From Adiantum capillus-veneris (taxonomy: Eukaryota; Streptophyta; Polypodiopsida; Polypodiales; Pteridaceae): a DNA stretch of 64,000 bases. Of the stretch, positions 35,357 through 45,549 are shown in pieces; positions within the stretch are counted from its first letter, which is position 1, and the number at the start of each line of letters is the position of its first letter. Both the position numbers and the translations under genes were made by a program. Where the stretch lies: assembly GCA_014529385.2 (NCBI GenBank), contig CM043960.1, forward strand, positions 24,242,396-24,306,395, read 5' to 3'. The notes under the pieces are model-generated. The model saw only the letters and a program-made list of their open reading frames with translations. It was not told where the DNA came from and made no database searches.

Positions 35357-36178
35357 TCATGTACCATCATAAAGAATCTTTTCCAAAGAGAGTGCTTCAG
35401 AGTCCTTGACAAGATCTTCATTGTTTGGCCCCTTGGAATTTTGGTTTGTGTTACACTCATGCTTCATGGAACAATACTTACATGGGATAGTTGCCTTTTT
35501 CTCTGGTAGATCCTTTGGTAGAAGGCGACTCAAGTAAGGCTTCAAGCGATAGCCGTTTACCTTCCTGGAGTGCTCTTTCCCATTCAAGTCCATAAGTTGA
35601 TAGTAACTTGAATTGAAAGCCTTCTTGACTATGTATGGCCCCTGCCATCTTGTTTCAAATTTGGCATCAAAACGATTATCGAGTCGATTGTCATACCTTA
35701 GCACAAGATCTCCTTCATTGATGCCTTTGTCCTTCAGTTTCTTGTCAAGCTTCTCCTTTGTCTGTGTGGCTTTCCTCTTATAGCACTCGTATGCTGCTTC
35801 TCTTTTCCACTCAAGCTCAGCTAAGGTAAGAAGTCGATCCATCCATGCTTCTTGATCATCTTGTGCTGATTTGCCATGAAGTCGCATTGTTGGAATGTTT
35901 AGTTCAATTGGCTGTAAAGCCTCTTGACCATAGACCAAGTGAAATGGTGTGAACTCCGTGGCTTCCCTATATGTGGTTCGATACGCCCACAAGGCACCAT
36001 CCAAGAAGTCATCCCACAACTTTGTCTTGTTTTTCACCATCTTTCTAATGATGCCTGCAATGACACCATTAGCTTTTTCTACCAAACCATTTGATTGGGG
36101 ATAGTAGGGTGTACTGTGACGATGTAGAATGCGAAGTTCTTCATAGACTTCTGTGAACAATCTCCAAAGGTGTGCCAA
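35357..36178 (-). pseudogene. Element C integrase C-terminal half
   Basis: This continues the integrase after a frameshift: HRHSTPYYPQSNGLVEKANG carries the catalytic glutamate region, then LWAYRTTYREATEFTPFHLV and DLVLRYDNRLDNRF, ending in KVNGYRLKPYLSR, the usual gypsy C-terminal motif. The first open residues overlap the preceding frame by some 38 bases. A small deletion at the junction (about 36165-36185) removed the segment expected to hold the second catalytic aspartate (SDRG motif). Confidence 0.9.
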
Positions 36179-37658
36179 ATCTACAACAAATGTGAGTGTA
36201 GACGAATTTGCTCACTGTCCTCTCATTTACCTTTGCCACACTTTGTGCTTCCACCCACCTAGTCATATAGTCTACAGCCACTAGAATGTAGAGTATACCA
36301 TTTTTTGTCCTAGGCAGAGGACCCATAGCATCAATGCCCCACTTTTCAAAGGGTCCATTTGCAAGCACAATTTGCCTTGGACCATAAATCAATCTTCTAT
36401 TCCCATTTACCTGACAATTGTGACAACTTTTACACCAATGTTGGACATCCACATGCAGACTTGGCCAAACATACCCCGCAAGCAAAATCTTCTTCACAGT
36501 TAATTCTTGGGAAAAATGACCACCACATGCCTCTTCATGCAAACCTTTCAGAATGGCTGGAATTTCCACGATAGTTGGTACTCTTCTGCACACTTTATCC
36601 TTCCCACTTTGATAGAGGGAGCCTTCTAGGAAGAGATACATGCTTGCCTTCTTCATGAGTCTCCTCTTCTGAGCTTTTGTGAAGTCTGGTGGAAACTCAC
36701 CTTCCAAAATGTAGCCAATGATGGGAGCCAATGATTCCAATCCCTGGTATCTCGGTTGCTTCACAGCAGCCGCCACCATGATGACCTGCACTTCTTTCTT
36801 TACACATGCAACGGCTTGTTGTGCAAGTAAATCAGCATCTTCATTTTGTTTCCTAGGAATGTGATATAATTGCACCTCCTCAAATTGATTAAATAGCCTA
36901 CGGATGGTATGAACTTTGGCCCTTAGTCTTTCATTTTTGCATGCCCAAATGCCTAAAATCTGCTTCACAATGAGAAGTGCATCCCCTTTTACCATGAGAC
37001 GTTGTATACCATGGCCAATGCATATTTTTAAACCATGAAGTAGTGTGTCATATTCTGCTTCATTGTTGCTAGCTGAACTTGGTAGATTGAACTTCTCTTT
37101 CATGACCACCTCTCCACTTGGATTGAGCAACACTAGCCCTCCCCCTGCTTTTCCTTTGGCTTGATGAAAAGCTCCATCAAAGAACAAGGTAAAAGCATTA
37201 GGAATACTTTTTGGTGGTGGCAATGGTAGGGTCTTTACTTCAGGCACCTTAATCTCCTTTTCATGCACCCTATAAGTGAGAATCCCTGCCAATTGTGCAC
37301 GCACACTATCTTCTACCTTGAAAGAGTATTGAAACTCTTGCAACTCCATAATCCACTTTGAGATCCTAGTACTAAGATTCATTTGAGATGACACCCAAGG
37401 GAACAAATTCTCTGCGGTAAGGATTACAAAAGGTTTTGGGAGCAAGTAGGATCTCAACTTCCTTATCGAAAACATGAGAGAAAGCATCATGAGTTCTTCC
37501 TCTGTATAGCCTCTCTCTAAAGCATTCATGACCCTACTAGCAAAGTAGATGGGCCGCATCCTGGTACTATAGGGATCTTGTTGTAGCAAAACTGCACCAA
37601 TTGTTTCTTTCCTAGCACTAGAGCTAACAAAGAATGTGTACTCCCAACAAGGAGGCAT
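36141..37658 (-). pseudogene. Element C RNase H, archaeal-type RNase H and integrase N-terminal half
   Basis: The ordinary RNase H has degenerated: SSSARKETIGAVLLQQD has lost the usual catalytic Asp. An additional archaeal-type RNase H follows with all key positions: FFDGAFHQAKGKAGGG, NNEAEYDTLLHGL, VKGDALLIVKQI and HIPRKQNEDADLLAQQA. The integrase zinc domain reads HEEACGGHFSQELTV and CKSCHNCQ, and the core starts with KWGIDAMGPLPR. The frame is the same as the RT block and is separated from it only by a TGA at 37674-37676. The dual RNase H arrangement identifies the Tat clade. Confidence 0.93.
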
Positions 37659-37673
37659 GAGTGTTGGTAGCTC

Positions 37674-39080
37674 TCACAAAATGGCTTTAATGTTACAAAA
37701 GTACTCTTCAAGCTCATCACACCATGCAAATTCTACTTGTTGTGTCAACTTTTGCAAAGGGTGAAGTAACTCCGAGGCTAAGTGAATGAAGCGTGACATA
37801 TACTTCACCTTTTGAATGAATGAGATGACCTCCTTAAGACTCTTGGGTGATGGTAGCTCAATAAGAGCCTTTGCCTTTGAAGGATCCACTTCAATGCCTT
37901 TGTAAGAAACTTTATGACCAAGCAAGATTACTTCATCCTCACCTATATGGCACTTGTCGGGGTTGAGTTGACCTCCCATGCCGTAGAGCTTCTTTAAACC
38001 TTCTTCTACCCTTTGTAGATGCAATGATTTTGAGCTATAAATACAGTAATCATCAATGAACACCCTAATTGACTTTCCAAAGAATGCTTGAAACACCATA
38101 TTCATGAAACGTTGGAATGTTGCAGGAGCATTTGTCAGACCAAATGGCATGACTCTAAAAGCATAACAACCCCAAGGAGTGATAAAGGTTGTTTTCAATT
38201 GATCCTCCAATGCAATCCCTATTTGAAAGTAACCTGAGTAACCATCACACACAGTGTACTTCTCATGACGAGCTACCTCATTTAGTATCTCATCCTGGAA
38301 TGGGAGGGGAAAGTGATCTCTTTTTGTTGCCTCATTGAGGGGACGGTAATCCACACACACCCTCCACTTGCCATTTTTCTTAGGAGTGACAACAACAGGA
38401 GAGACCCACTCTGAATTCTCCACTGGATAAATGAAACCTGCTGCTAGAAGCTTTCTTACCTCCTTGAGTAGAGCGTGTTCCTTTATAACTCCTAGCCTTC
38501 GTAGCTTCTGAGCTTTAGGTGTGGCCTCAGGCTTTAACTCAATCTTGTGTTGAACAACATCTACCCCACGCACGTCGGTGTAGTCTTTAGCAAAAAGCCT
38601 AGGAAACTTCCTTAGCACACATTTGAACTCCTCTCTTTCATCCTTTGTAAGTGTTGTTGATAGCATACCTTCCAGCATCCCTTCATCTTGAACACCTCCG
38701 TTCTCTTGAGGACCTACCTCCTCCAAGCCTTGACAAGAGGTCTCTTGGTTGCTTGGCTTAAACCTTACCCCCATGACTTCGATGGAAGACTCCTCTTCAG
38801 TAATGCTGCCGCTACTTTCTTCTTCTGAAGTGCTATCGGTCCAACCTTCTTCCGTCTCACTTTGAGATGATTCTTCATGGAGCTCCTCTTGGCGTTTCTC
38901 CTTCATGTCAAAGACAACCTTCTTATGATTGTCGTTCCTGCAAATTAGCTTTCCACTCGCCCAATCATGTAAAGCTCGCATTTTCATTAGCCATGGTCTC
39001 CCTAGGATAAATGGGTAACCATTTCCTTTGGTAGACATGACATAGAAATCCACTACCTTCTTAATGCCAAAGGCCTCCAC
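37674..39080 (-). pseudogene. Element C protease end and reverse transcriptase
   Basis: It begins in the protease C-terminal part (YPFILGRPWLMKMRALHDW). An acidic linker follows, then RT with KKNGKWRVCVDYRPLNEAT, DGYSGYFQIGI, MPFGLTNAPATFQRFM and the catalytic VFIDDYCIYSS (Phe-Ile-Asp-Asp). The connection SYKGIEVDPSKAKALIELPS follows. Upstream and downstream blocks are in the same frame but cut off by TAG at 39114-39116 and TGA at 37674-37676, so the original polyprotein has two nonsense changes here. Confidence 0.93.
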
Positions 39081-39113
39081 AAAAACATTTTTACAAATGT
39101 CTACGCACCTAGC

Positions 39114-39866
39114 CTAGCTATTGTTTGCCATCTTGACCTTAATTTCAGGTGTCTCATGGATGTGCATGCCTAGTTTTTGCATGAGTCCCTCTGTCATGAT
39201 GCAAATTTGTGCACCCCCATCCACTAGACCTTTCCTAACCAATCTTCCTTTGATGTAACAGTCTAGCACCGGTGTAATGTCCTCATTCATTTCAGCTTGT
39301 GCAATTTTTACAACAGGCACACTCTCTTTTACCTTTCTCCTAGTGCTAACTGCCCTTGTTAAATCCCTCCTAACTTGTGGACATAATGCAAGAAATTGAG
39401 GCCATGAGATATCAGGACCCTTACCTCTCATGTCTTCCAACAGGTTGTATGGAGCTATTCCATGTCCAAGAGGAAAGTCTTGGAGGTTGATACGACGTCG
39501 AGTCCTCTTAGCTTCCTTGGTCTCCTTTGCCTTCTTTTCTCGTCCATGGTCACTTTGTGATGTAACTCCTTCTTTCTCCTTACCTTTCCCTCGGCCACGC
39601 TTAATGCCATTTGCTTCCATGTCAACCTCTCTTGAATTTGTCACCTCTACCACATGCACGTTTGGGTCTGGCAAAGGTGGAACTCCTTCCACTCCTTGTG
39701 GAGGTGGTCTTGGTCCATTTGGCCTTTGTAGAAGCCTTGGTTGTTGACCAGCTCCTTCTCCTGCATTCATCACTGGGTAATTCAAGTTAGGTTTCCCTGG
39801 CTCTCCACGGGGCCAAGGACAATTATACATCCCATGTCCAGACTCTCCGCAATTCCAACATTGCAA
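39114..39866 (-). pseudogene. Element C gag end (zinc knuckle) and protease start
   Basis: CWNCGESGHGMYNC is a CCHC knuckle near the start. A Pro-rich and then basic linker (KRGRGKGKEKEG) follows. The protease-like active-site region is LVDGGAQICIMTEGLM (Asp-Gly-Gly in place of Asp-Ser/Thr-Gly). It ends at the in-frame TAG at 39114. A frameshift separates it from the gag N-terminal block upstream. Confidence 0.88.
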
Positions 39867-40200
39867 GACTCTCCTAGTTCGTGGCTCTCTCTCTTCTGAC
39901 TTCTTTGCTTGTCCCTTTGGAGCTACAGCTTGTGCAAGGTGAATTGACAGGCTGCTTAAAGATTCATTTAACTCTCAATCACTTCAGCCGTTACCTCAGG
40001 AAGCTCCCTAGATGTTGATGCTTGTGACTTACCTTTGGGTCTAAGACCTTCTATTGGAACCTCTCCCCTTAAGCACTTGAGTTTCCTATACTTCTCAGCA
40101 ACCCTAGTTTCAGCTGTATCAAAAGTAGCAGGTGCACCCGCTTCAACTTTTACTTAAGGTCAGGAAAGAGTCCGGCTATGAACCTCTCCTCCTTTAAAAA

Positions 40201-40593
40201 TTATGCACCATCACCAGGGTTAGCAACATTTCGTATCCATAGAGCCCAAAGACGTAGAAACTCTTGCTTGTACAAGTAGTAGTCATCTAAGTCTTTTTGC
40301 TTATGAGAAAAAATGTCTTGCCATAGTTTTTGAGTGTTTTGGGGATCAAAGAAGTATCTCTTAAAACGATTCAAAACTTCTGTGTAATTCCCCTTAACTT
40401 CCTCAGGCAAAGAGTCAAACCAAGTACTAGCATCTTTCCTAAGGACCACCTCAAACATTTCTACACGTTCTTGATCGGTTACTATCCTCTTGATACGGCA
40501 AGACATCTTGAAATTTGCTAAAAATAATTCTGTATCCTCTCCAGGCTCTCCAAAGAAAAGAGGATATCCAGACATTTGGCGTTGGCTCTCCAT
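40201..40593 (-). pseudogene. Element C gag N-terminal block
   Basis: A 130-codon frame containing FFGEPGEDTELFLANFKMSC, DASTWFDSLPEEVKGNYTEV and FRRYFF-like helices typical of the plant retrotransposon Gag domain. The reading continues in another frame after about 40190 (ERFIAGLFPDL), then breaks repeatedly before the zinc knuckle at about 39860. Confidence 0.88.
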
Positions 40594-40642
40594 TATTATG
40601 AAAGATTACAACACGAGTTACAGTAAGGGATACAATAGAGAT

Positions 40643-41101
40643 TTAGAACCACTCGCCTGCAAATGAAGAATTAAGAAAATACCACTCTAGGTTTTCTTCT
40701 TCAGCTATCCAAGCTTCAATGAGGTCTCGATTTGTTTGATCAAAACAAAAAGGTAGACTATTGATAAGCTCTAAGAAGGGTTGAAATTCTTCAAAGCTAA
40801 GGCGATAAACAGAAATCTCTAGAACTTCATTTTCTGGATCCAAAAGAGCAACCACGTCCCAAGTGATAAATTGCACTTCCTCTACAATTCCCAACGCATA
40901 AGCGGTTTGTATAAAAACTAGATCTTCATGCTCGTCGACGGCCATGAGAAAGTAGCAATTGACTAGGAGCTTCTTTCCTTCGAGTTCCACACAGTCGGAG
41001 TGAGGCAACCTTCTCACAATTTCATAAAGAACATCCTCATCAAGTCCAATCAAGTTTGCAAGATTTAAAGACTCCACTTGTGCTACAAAATTTCTGGACA
41101 A
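40643..41101 (-). CDS. Element C upstream ORF, 152 codons (paralogue of 41148-41702)
   Basis: Starts MSRNFVAQVESLNLANLIGL. Two blocks are shared with the next upstream ORF: EIVRRLPHSDCVELEGKKLL (against QVVRRLPHKKRVVKLRRKVI) and YRLSFEEFQPFLELINSLPF (against HRLTFGEFFPHLRLINSLPF). It lies between the 5' LTR and gag, where Tat/Ogre elements often have an extra ORF1. The first block has the look of an F-box-like helix (LDEDVLYEIVRRLP), but that is a weak, unverified impression. It may be intact. Function is unknown. Confidence 0.6.
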   Translation of the reverse strand: MSRNFVAQVESLNLANLIGLDEDVLYEIVRRLPHSDCVELEGKKLLVNCYFLMAVDEHEDLVFIQTAYALGIVEEVQFITWDVVALLDPENEVLEISVYRLSFEEFQPFLELINSLPFCFDQTNRDLIEAWIAEEENLEWYFLNSSFAGEWF

Positions 41102-41147
41102 AAACTCCTTAGGATTATGGTTAAATCATTCAAAAGCATAAAGAGAT

Positions 41148-41702
41148 TTACAATGTCTCTATGAACAAAGTGTCATAGAAAGTAGAGAAGGATGAGAATT
41201 TATACAAATTTGCAATCTTCTCTATGCTCTCTTTATTAAGACAAGCTCTGAATAGCTCCCTATCTCCTTTGTTGAAAGCGAAAGGAAGACTATTAATAAG
41301 ACGTAAATGAGGGAAAAATTCACCAAATGTGAGTCTATGAAGCATGAACTCTGGCCGCAAGTTTCTTGAAGAGTCTTCCTCAATGGTGAAATGCACTCGC
41401 CAAATGCCAAATTTCACTCTATTTACCAATCTTAGGGCACACACTCGTTGGATGAATGCGCGGTCTTCCTTAGTGCCCAACAACAAGAGGAAAATGGAAT
41501 CCACGCGTATGACCTTTCGTCTTAACTTCACCACCCTCTTTTTATGAGGGAGACGCCTTACTACTTGCTCCTGCAACTCAATTGGTAATAGAGCTAGATC
41601 TCTAAGGATTGAACTTTCACTGCACACACATTCCCTGTTTAGAACAAATGATCTTTTTTTGTTTCTTGTAACAACTTGGACAAAGAAAAAACAAACATAC
41701 AC
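41148..41702 (-). CDS. Element C upstream ORF, 184 codons
   Basis: A clear paralogue of the 152-codon ORF downstream of it, aligned over about 120 residues (LALLPIELQEQVVRRLPHKK, GTKEDRAFIQRVCALRLVN, INSLPFAFNKGDRELF). The basic N-terminus MYVCFFFVQVVTRNKKRSF may be an extension beyond the conserved domain. Tandem duplication of such an ORF upstream of gag is unusual. No known enzyme motif was seen. Confidence 0.6.
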   Translation of the reverse strand: MYVCFFFVQVVTRNKKRSFVLNRECVCSESSILRDLALLPIELQEQVVRRLPHKKRVVKLRRKVIRVDSIFLLLLGTKEDRAFIQRVCALRLVNRVKFGIWRVHFTIEEDSSRNLRPEFMLHRLTFGEFFPHLRLINSLPFAFNKGDRELFRACLNKESIEKIANLYKFSSFSTFYDTLFIETL

Positions 41703-41728
41703 ACTATTTTGCCGGGTTGCACTTCATT

Positions 41729-41947
41729 TTAAAATAAAATGAACACATGTACATCAAAAGAAGTGTGGTAGTTGATGAGAGGTAGAATGACAGGGTTTGG
41801 TGATGCAAGAATTTCTCCTACTCTTTGGGCACCAAACATGAACACCATTTGTTGTTGAAAATGGATCTTTCTACTAATTGCAACGTTTATTCTAATGTGT
41901 GGAGTAAAATGAAAGTGAAAAACCTCTATTCCTGGGCCATTATCCAT
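41729..41947 (-). CDS. Element C upstream small ORF, 72 codons
   Basis: It shares a block with the ORF at 41969-42181: RVGEILASPNPVILPLINYH against RLAEINTSVNPFILPLIRYD, both ending in a hydrophobic DVxxFxLF tail. It may be a short paralogue or an exon of the ORF1 family. Coding status rests on this protein-level similarity alone. Confidence 0.45.
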   Translation of the reverse strand: MDNGPGIEVFHFHFTPHIRINVAISRKIHFQQQMVFMFGAQRVGEILASPNPVILPLINYHTSFDVHVFILF

Positions 41948-41968
41948 GGCCTATGCATGTCCTAATGC

Positions 41969-42181
41969 TTAAAATAACACAAAAATATAGACGTCCAAGA
42001 TAATATCGTACCTAATGAGAGGCAAAATAAAAGGATTTACCGAAGTGTTTATCTCGGCTAACCTAAGAGGACCTAAAATCCTACGAATTACCCGTTGAAA
42101 TTGCAACTTAGTACTAACAATTATGTGTATCTTTTGCCCTGCAATGGGAATGAAAGGATCATACAAACTCTCGTGATTCAT
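41969..42181 (-). CDS. Element C upstream small ORF, 70 codons
   Basis: First ORF after the primer-binding site of element C, and a paralogue of the neighbouring 72-codon ORF. Its sequence includes KIHIIVSTKLQFQRVIRRIL and the shared LPLIRYD block. Function is unknown. With the three ORFs downstream it forms two pairs of tandem duplicates between LTR and gag. Confidence 0.45.
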   Translation of the reverse strand: MNHESLYDPFIPIAGQKIHIIVSTKLQFQRVIRRILGPLRLAEINTSVNPFILPLIRYDIILDVYIFVLF

Positions 42182-42239
42182 GCAAACTACTTGACAATGC
42201 TAAAAGTTGATCCTACACAAAAACATACACGAGTTGTTG

Positions 42240-42257
42240 TCCTCAGTGGGGGCACCA
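42240..42257 (-). promoter_or_regulatory. Primer-binding site of element C
   Basis: On the minus strand, three bases after the LTR end (CTTCA), the sequence reads TGGTGCCCCCACTGAGGA. It starts with TGG, complementary to a tRNA CCA end, as expected. I did not identify the tRNA. Confidence 0.7.
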
Positions 42258-42260
42258 ATT

Positions 42261-42519
42261 TGAAGTGGTCCGGGGCGGGCAAGAAGAAGAGCAACCTCTA
42301 GACACCCTTCAAGGCTCCCGTGCTGCTCAATGGGGCTGGGGCACAACACAACACAAACCAAAACAACAAACCCCCAGCCAAATCCCAACTACACAAGGGG
42401 CACCACCTAGTTTAAGAGCGAACTAGGACGCAAAAGAGGAGAATCGTTAGAGCAACCCACAAACAAGCAAGGAATTTACACTAACCCTAACACCAATGGA
42501 ACACTCTCACACACTAAAA

Positions 42520-42557
<38 letters not shown>

Positions 42558-43939
42558 TGCTCGGGCTGCCTTGAAGTGTATCGTTAATGATCAAGCAAAC
42601 ATAAATATATATATGTAAGAAGAGAGAGAAGGGGGAAGGGGGCGATTGTTGCACTAATGCCTTCTTACAAATCTGTCATGACCAATCAAAGTGAGATTAG
42701 TATTTGTTCAACATAGCCTGAGTAAATTACACCACAACACATCACAAGAAAAAAGCCACCCCAATCACTGTCTTAAGGCCAGGGGAGTCCTCTCCACCCT
42801 GTCGCCCTCTTACAACATGTGGGATTTATGGATAAATTGATAGCAATACCCGGAGACAAGCTATCAAGAACTTAAATAAAACACCAAGACACTTACACAT
42901 CATTATTGTCCATGACTTCACGTTGGAAGGGAGACAAGGTATCCATGCTTAGTCCAAATTCACCCTCCTTGATTCAGCAAATGTTGGGCTTACTCTAGTA
43001 GGAGAAATGATAGATTTCCTACTCTCAATTTAATGATCACTCTCTCTTACAATGGCATAGAGTTCCCTTGCTAATCACCCCTAATACAACACATACATAT
43101 GCCTAATGCCAATGAGATTCCACTCAAGAGCTCCTTCTCAAGAGGTTGAGCTTGGCTTCTCAAGCTATAGCATAGTGCTCTTTCTTCTCCCCCCTTTTTG
43201 TGCTAGCTACACCCTCCTTTTATAGCAATTTTGAAGGCTAGGGTTACTCCTCTAACCATGGTTGGGTTAGATTTTCAGCAATTTATCTAATTTCTTTTGC
43301 TTGGAATTATCAAGAAGTTGGTGGGGAAAGAGAGAGGAGAGAAATGGAGGTGATAGGACTTTTCATAGTGGGTTAGTGTTAGTAGAGTTAGTATTAATTT
43401 ACAAATGGAATTGGATATTTACAATGGGAGTATCCATGTAGGATACAAATAAGGAAGAAAAACTCTTAAGAGGTAAGAAAAGGTGGATTTCTTACAAGGT
43501 TGATGCTCCAAGTGTCTTGAGTAGGGCCAATTTTGACGCTTGTTGACGGTCCACTAGCTTTGACGGTACATTTTTTCTCCACTCTTGACCTTCCTTGAGA
43601 GACAAGGTAATTGAAGCTGAGTAATCAACCACCATGATGCTGTCTTTTAAGAGAAGAGGCTGAATTTTGTGGTTTTTTTGATAGATATGGGTAATTTGGA
43701 GGAGGAAAAATGAGACTAGGTGGTCAATTTTGGAATGGAATTGTCTGTGGGAGGTATGAGTTCACCATGGTTTCTCTTATTCTTCAAGGTTGAGGAGAAG
43801 GTGAGTAGGGTGCAGAGAGGAGTGGTGAGAGAGGTGGGGATGATGAGTGGAGAAGTGTGTGTGAAAGAGGAAAATGATAAAGTGGAAGAGAGAGTGTGGC
43901 TGCATAGCATGGGAAAACTGGGGTCCACTAATAAAATCA
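42261..43939 (-). repeat. 5' LTR of element C (uninterrupted)
   Basis: 1,679 bp, the partner of the split LTR at 15699-17175 and 34125-34344. It contains a shorter GA microsatellite (about 42523-42555) and the empty CACTA target TAG at 43717-43719. Right flank TAGGT. Confidence 0.95.
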
Positions 43940-44362
43940 TAGGTCTTAGAGGGAGTCTAGGAAGCGTGTGTCTGGCCTAGATCCTTCGACTTAGGTAGAT
44001 GAGGTAGACTTAGGTAGTTTTAGGTGGTAGTCCAGTTCTAGAGTAGGAGTTGGAGTGGTAGAAGCAGTGAGAGGAGAGCTTGAGAGTCCGGAGAGGCCAA
44101 AAAGCAACCAAAAACACCATTATCACCATTTCACATGATAGGTAGGAGTAGAGTAAGTAGGACATCATGATTCAGGATCTAGAGCATTTCATGCATGTAC
44201 ACTTGGTTGGTAAAGTCAATACAAGTTTGTAAAAGACGCAAAAATATGCAAAAGTGTGTTTGAAAGCCTAATTGAAGTCCAAAAGTTACTGAGTGTTTCT
44301 GGTAGATCCACAGAGCATCAAAAGCATTCCTGTCAGAAAAAAATTTTAATTTTAAGCCAAGA
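43940..44362. other. Spacer between element C and the palindrome array
   Basis: No coding sequence was seen. GA- and GT-rich, with several GGTAG repeats near 43990-44040. It could be the leader of element B or unrelated flanking sequence. Confidence 0.4.
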
Positions 44363-45228
44363 GACATCCTACGCGTAGGATGTCTACAGGCTAATCTAGG
44401 AGGAATTTTGGGATTTTGAGTTGACCAGTGTGTTCAGAAGGTAGGGTTTACCCTAATTTTAACTGGAAAGTGGAAATTTGGCCATATCTTGACAGGATAA
44501 GGCCAGATAGACTGAAATTGTCAGACATCCTACCCAAATAGCACCAAAACATTATTTTGAGACCAAAACCATAAGAAGGCTGCATGAGCATGTCTTGCAT
44601 GATATATTGAGTGACTGAAAGGGGTTTCACCTCATTAGGGTGAGAAAATTGGATTCAAAGCGGACTTTAGCACTTTTGACTAAAAAAGGCAAGAACAGCT
44701 GAACTTTGGGACTTTTAACATCCAAACCAAAATCTAAGCATACCACTGGGTTACTGACATCAAGAGAAAGCTGCGGGACAAGTCTGGGGTCAAACGGGCC
44801 AAATAGACATCCTACGCGTAGGATGTCTTTTGAGTGATTTTGGACTCCAAACTGAATTTTGAGTATACCAAAGTGATCAGCAACTAAAGGGGAGCCTGGG
44901 CTTTGAGTTTGAAGCCATTCTGATGAAAAAGACATCCTACGCGTAGGATGTCTAATGCAAGAAAATGAAGCCAGACTTTGACTTTGAGCATAGTAAGGTG
45001 TTATATAGCCTAAGGCAAGCCTCCTAGTCAATTTTGGTCCAAATTGGAGTTGATTAGATTGATCAATATCAGCAACAGGCTGTCGGAACAAATTTTTGAC
45101 TCATTGACCTGCTAATAGGAGTCCAAATCAAAAAGTAAAAGCAGCTGTAAGCTCAGCACAACAAGAAGAAACAACAGTGTAAAAATCCAGGAAAAACACA
45201 GAAGGAGACATCCTACGCGTAGGATGTC
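44363..45228 (+). repeat. Palindrome array 1 (upstream of element B gag)
   Basis: Four perfect 22-bp palindromes, each composed of GACATCCTACG and its reverse complement, lie at 44363-44384, 44806-44827, 44931-44952 and 45207-45228. Three extend by at least one more base pair per side. A half-site, GACATCCTACCCAAAT, is at 44524. Spacings are 161, 282, 125 and 276 bp. The spacers have diverged, apart from a shared TTCTGATGAAAAA lead-in before some sites. The same palindrome forms array 2 at 55.8-56.6 kb. Confidence 0.95.
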
Positions 45229-45540
45229 TATTGGGGCATACTGCAAAACAAATTTGACCTGGCATAGACAGTGAGATTCTATTTGGCTTAGGGGTTCCAG
45301 AACTTCTTTCAGAAGTGAATTTGGACCTTGTTTTCCCAATTGACGAAGCAAAGACTGAATTCAGACTTTTTCGCATAAATTGACCAACATCTGAGGGTAG
45401 TACTGTTTCAGATTAGCAAACCTAATCCAGAACATCAGCAATGTATAAAATACAATAGTGGTTGAGATTAACTCTCCAGTTATACCAATCATTACTAAGA
45501 TAACCTCTAGCAGATAAATGCTTTGATTCAATTACCCTAA
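45229..45540. other. Spacer between palindrome array 1 and gag
   Basis: Non-coding. It contains a TATA-like TATAAAATA near 45437. A CAG at 45546-45548 directly precedes the first readable gag codons and could be a splice acceptor in the same phase as the ORF3 acceptor. Confidence 0.35.
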
Positions 45541-45549
45541 GCAAACAGG

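Larger units (their letters stand above)
15699..43939 (-). mobile_element. Element C: Tat-lineage gypsy LTR retrotransposon (interrupted)
   Basis: It is transcribed leftward. The 5' LTR is 42261-43939, then primer-binding site, four small paralogous ORFs, gag, protease, reverse transcriptase, RNase H, archaeal-type RNase H, integrase, an AT-rich tail, and the 3' LTR split into 15699-17175 and 34125-34344 by the CACTA insertion. Without the insertion the element is about 11.3 kb. The second, archaeal-type RNase H is diagnostic of the Tat clade of plant gypsy elements. The LTR copies differ by roughly ten substitutions and small indels by eye, so it is the oldest layer of the nest. The bases outside the LTRs (GCCAT left, TAGGT right) do not match as a target duplication. 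Confidence 0.93.

Noticed and set aside
43996-44010. A first-exon-like ATGAG followed by GTAGAC upstream of palindrome array 1
   Set aside because: The phase (5 nt) does not fit the gag frame at the possible acceptor near 45548, unlike the ORF3 exons; kept only as a coincidence.
44627-45376. Minus-strand open frames through the palindrome array (peptides such as HPTRRMS and DILRVGCL)
   Set aside because: They arise because the palindrome is open in several frames. There is no similarity between arrays apart from the palindrome itself.
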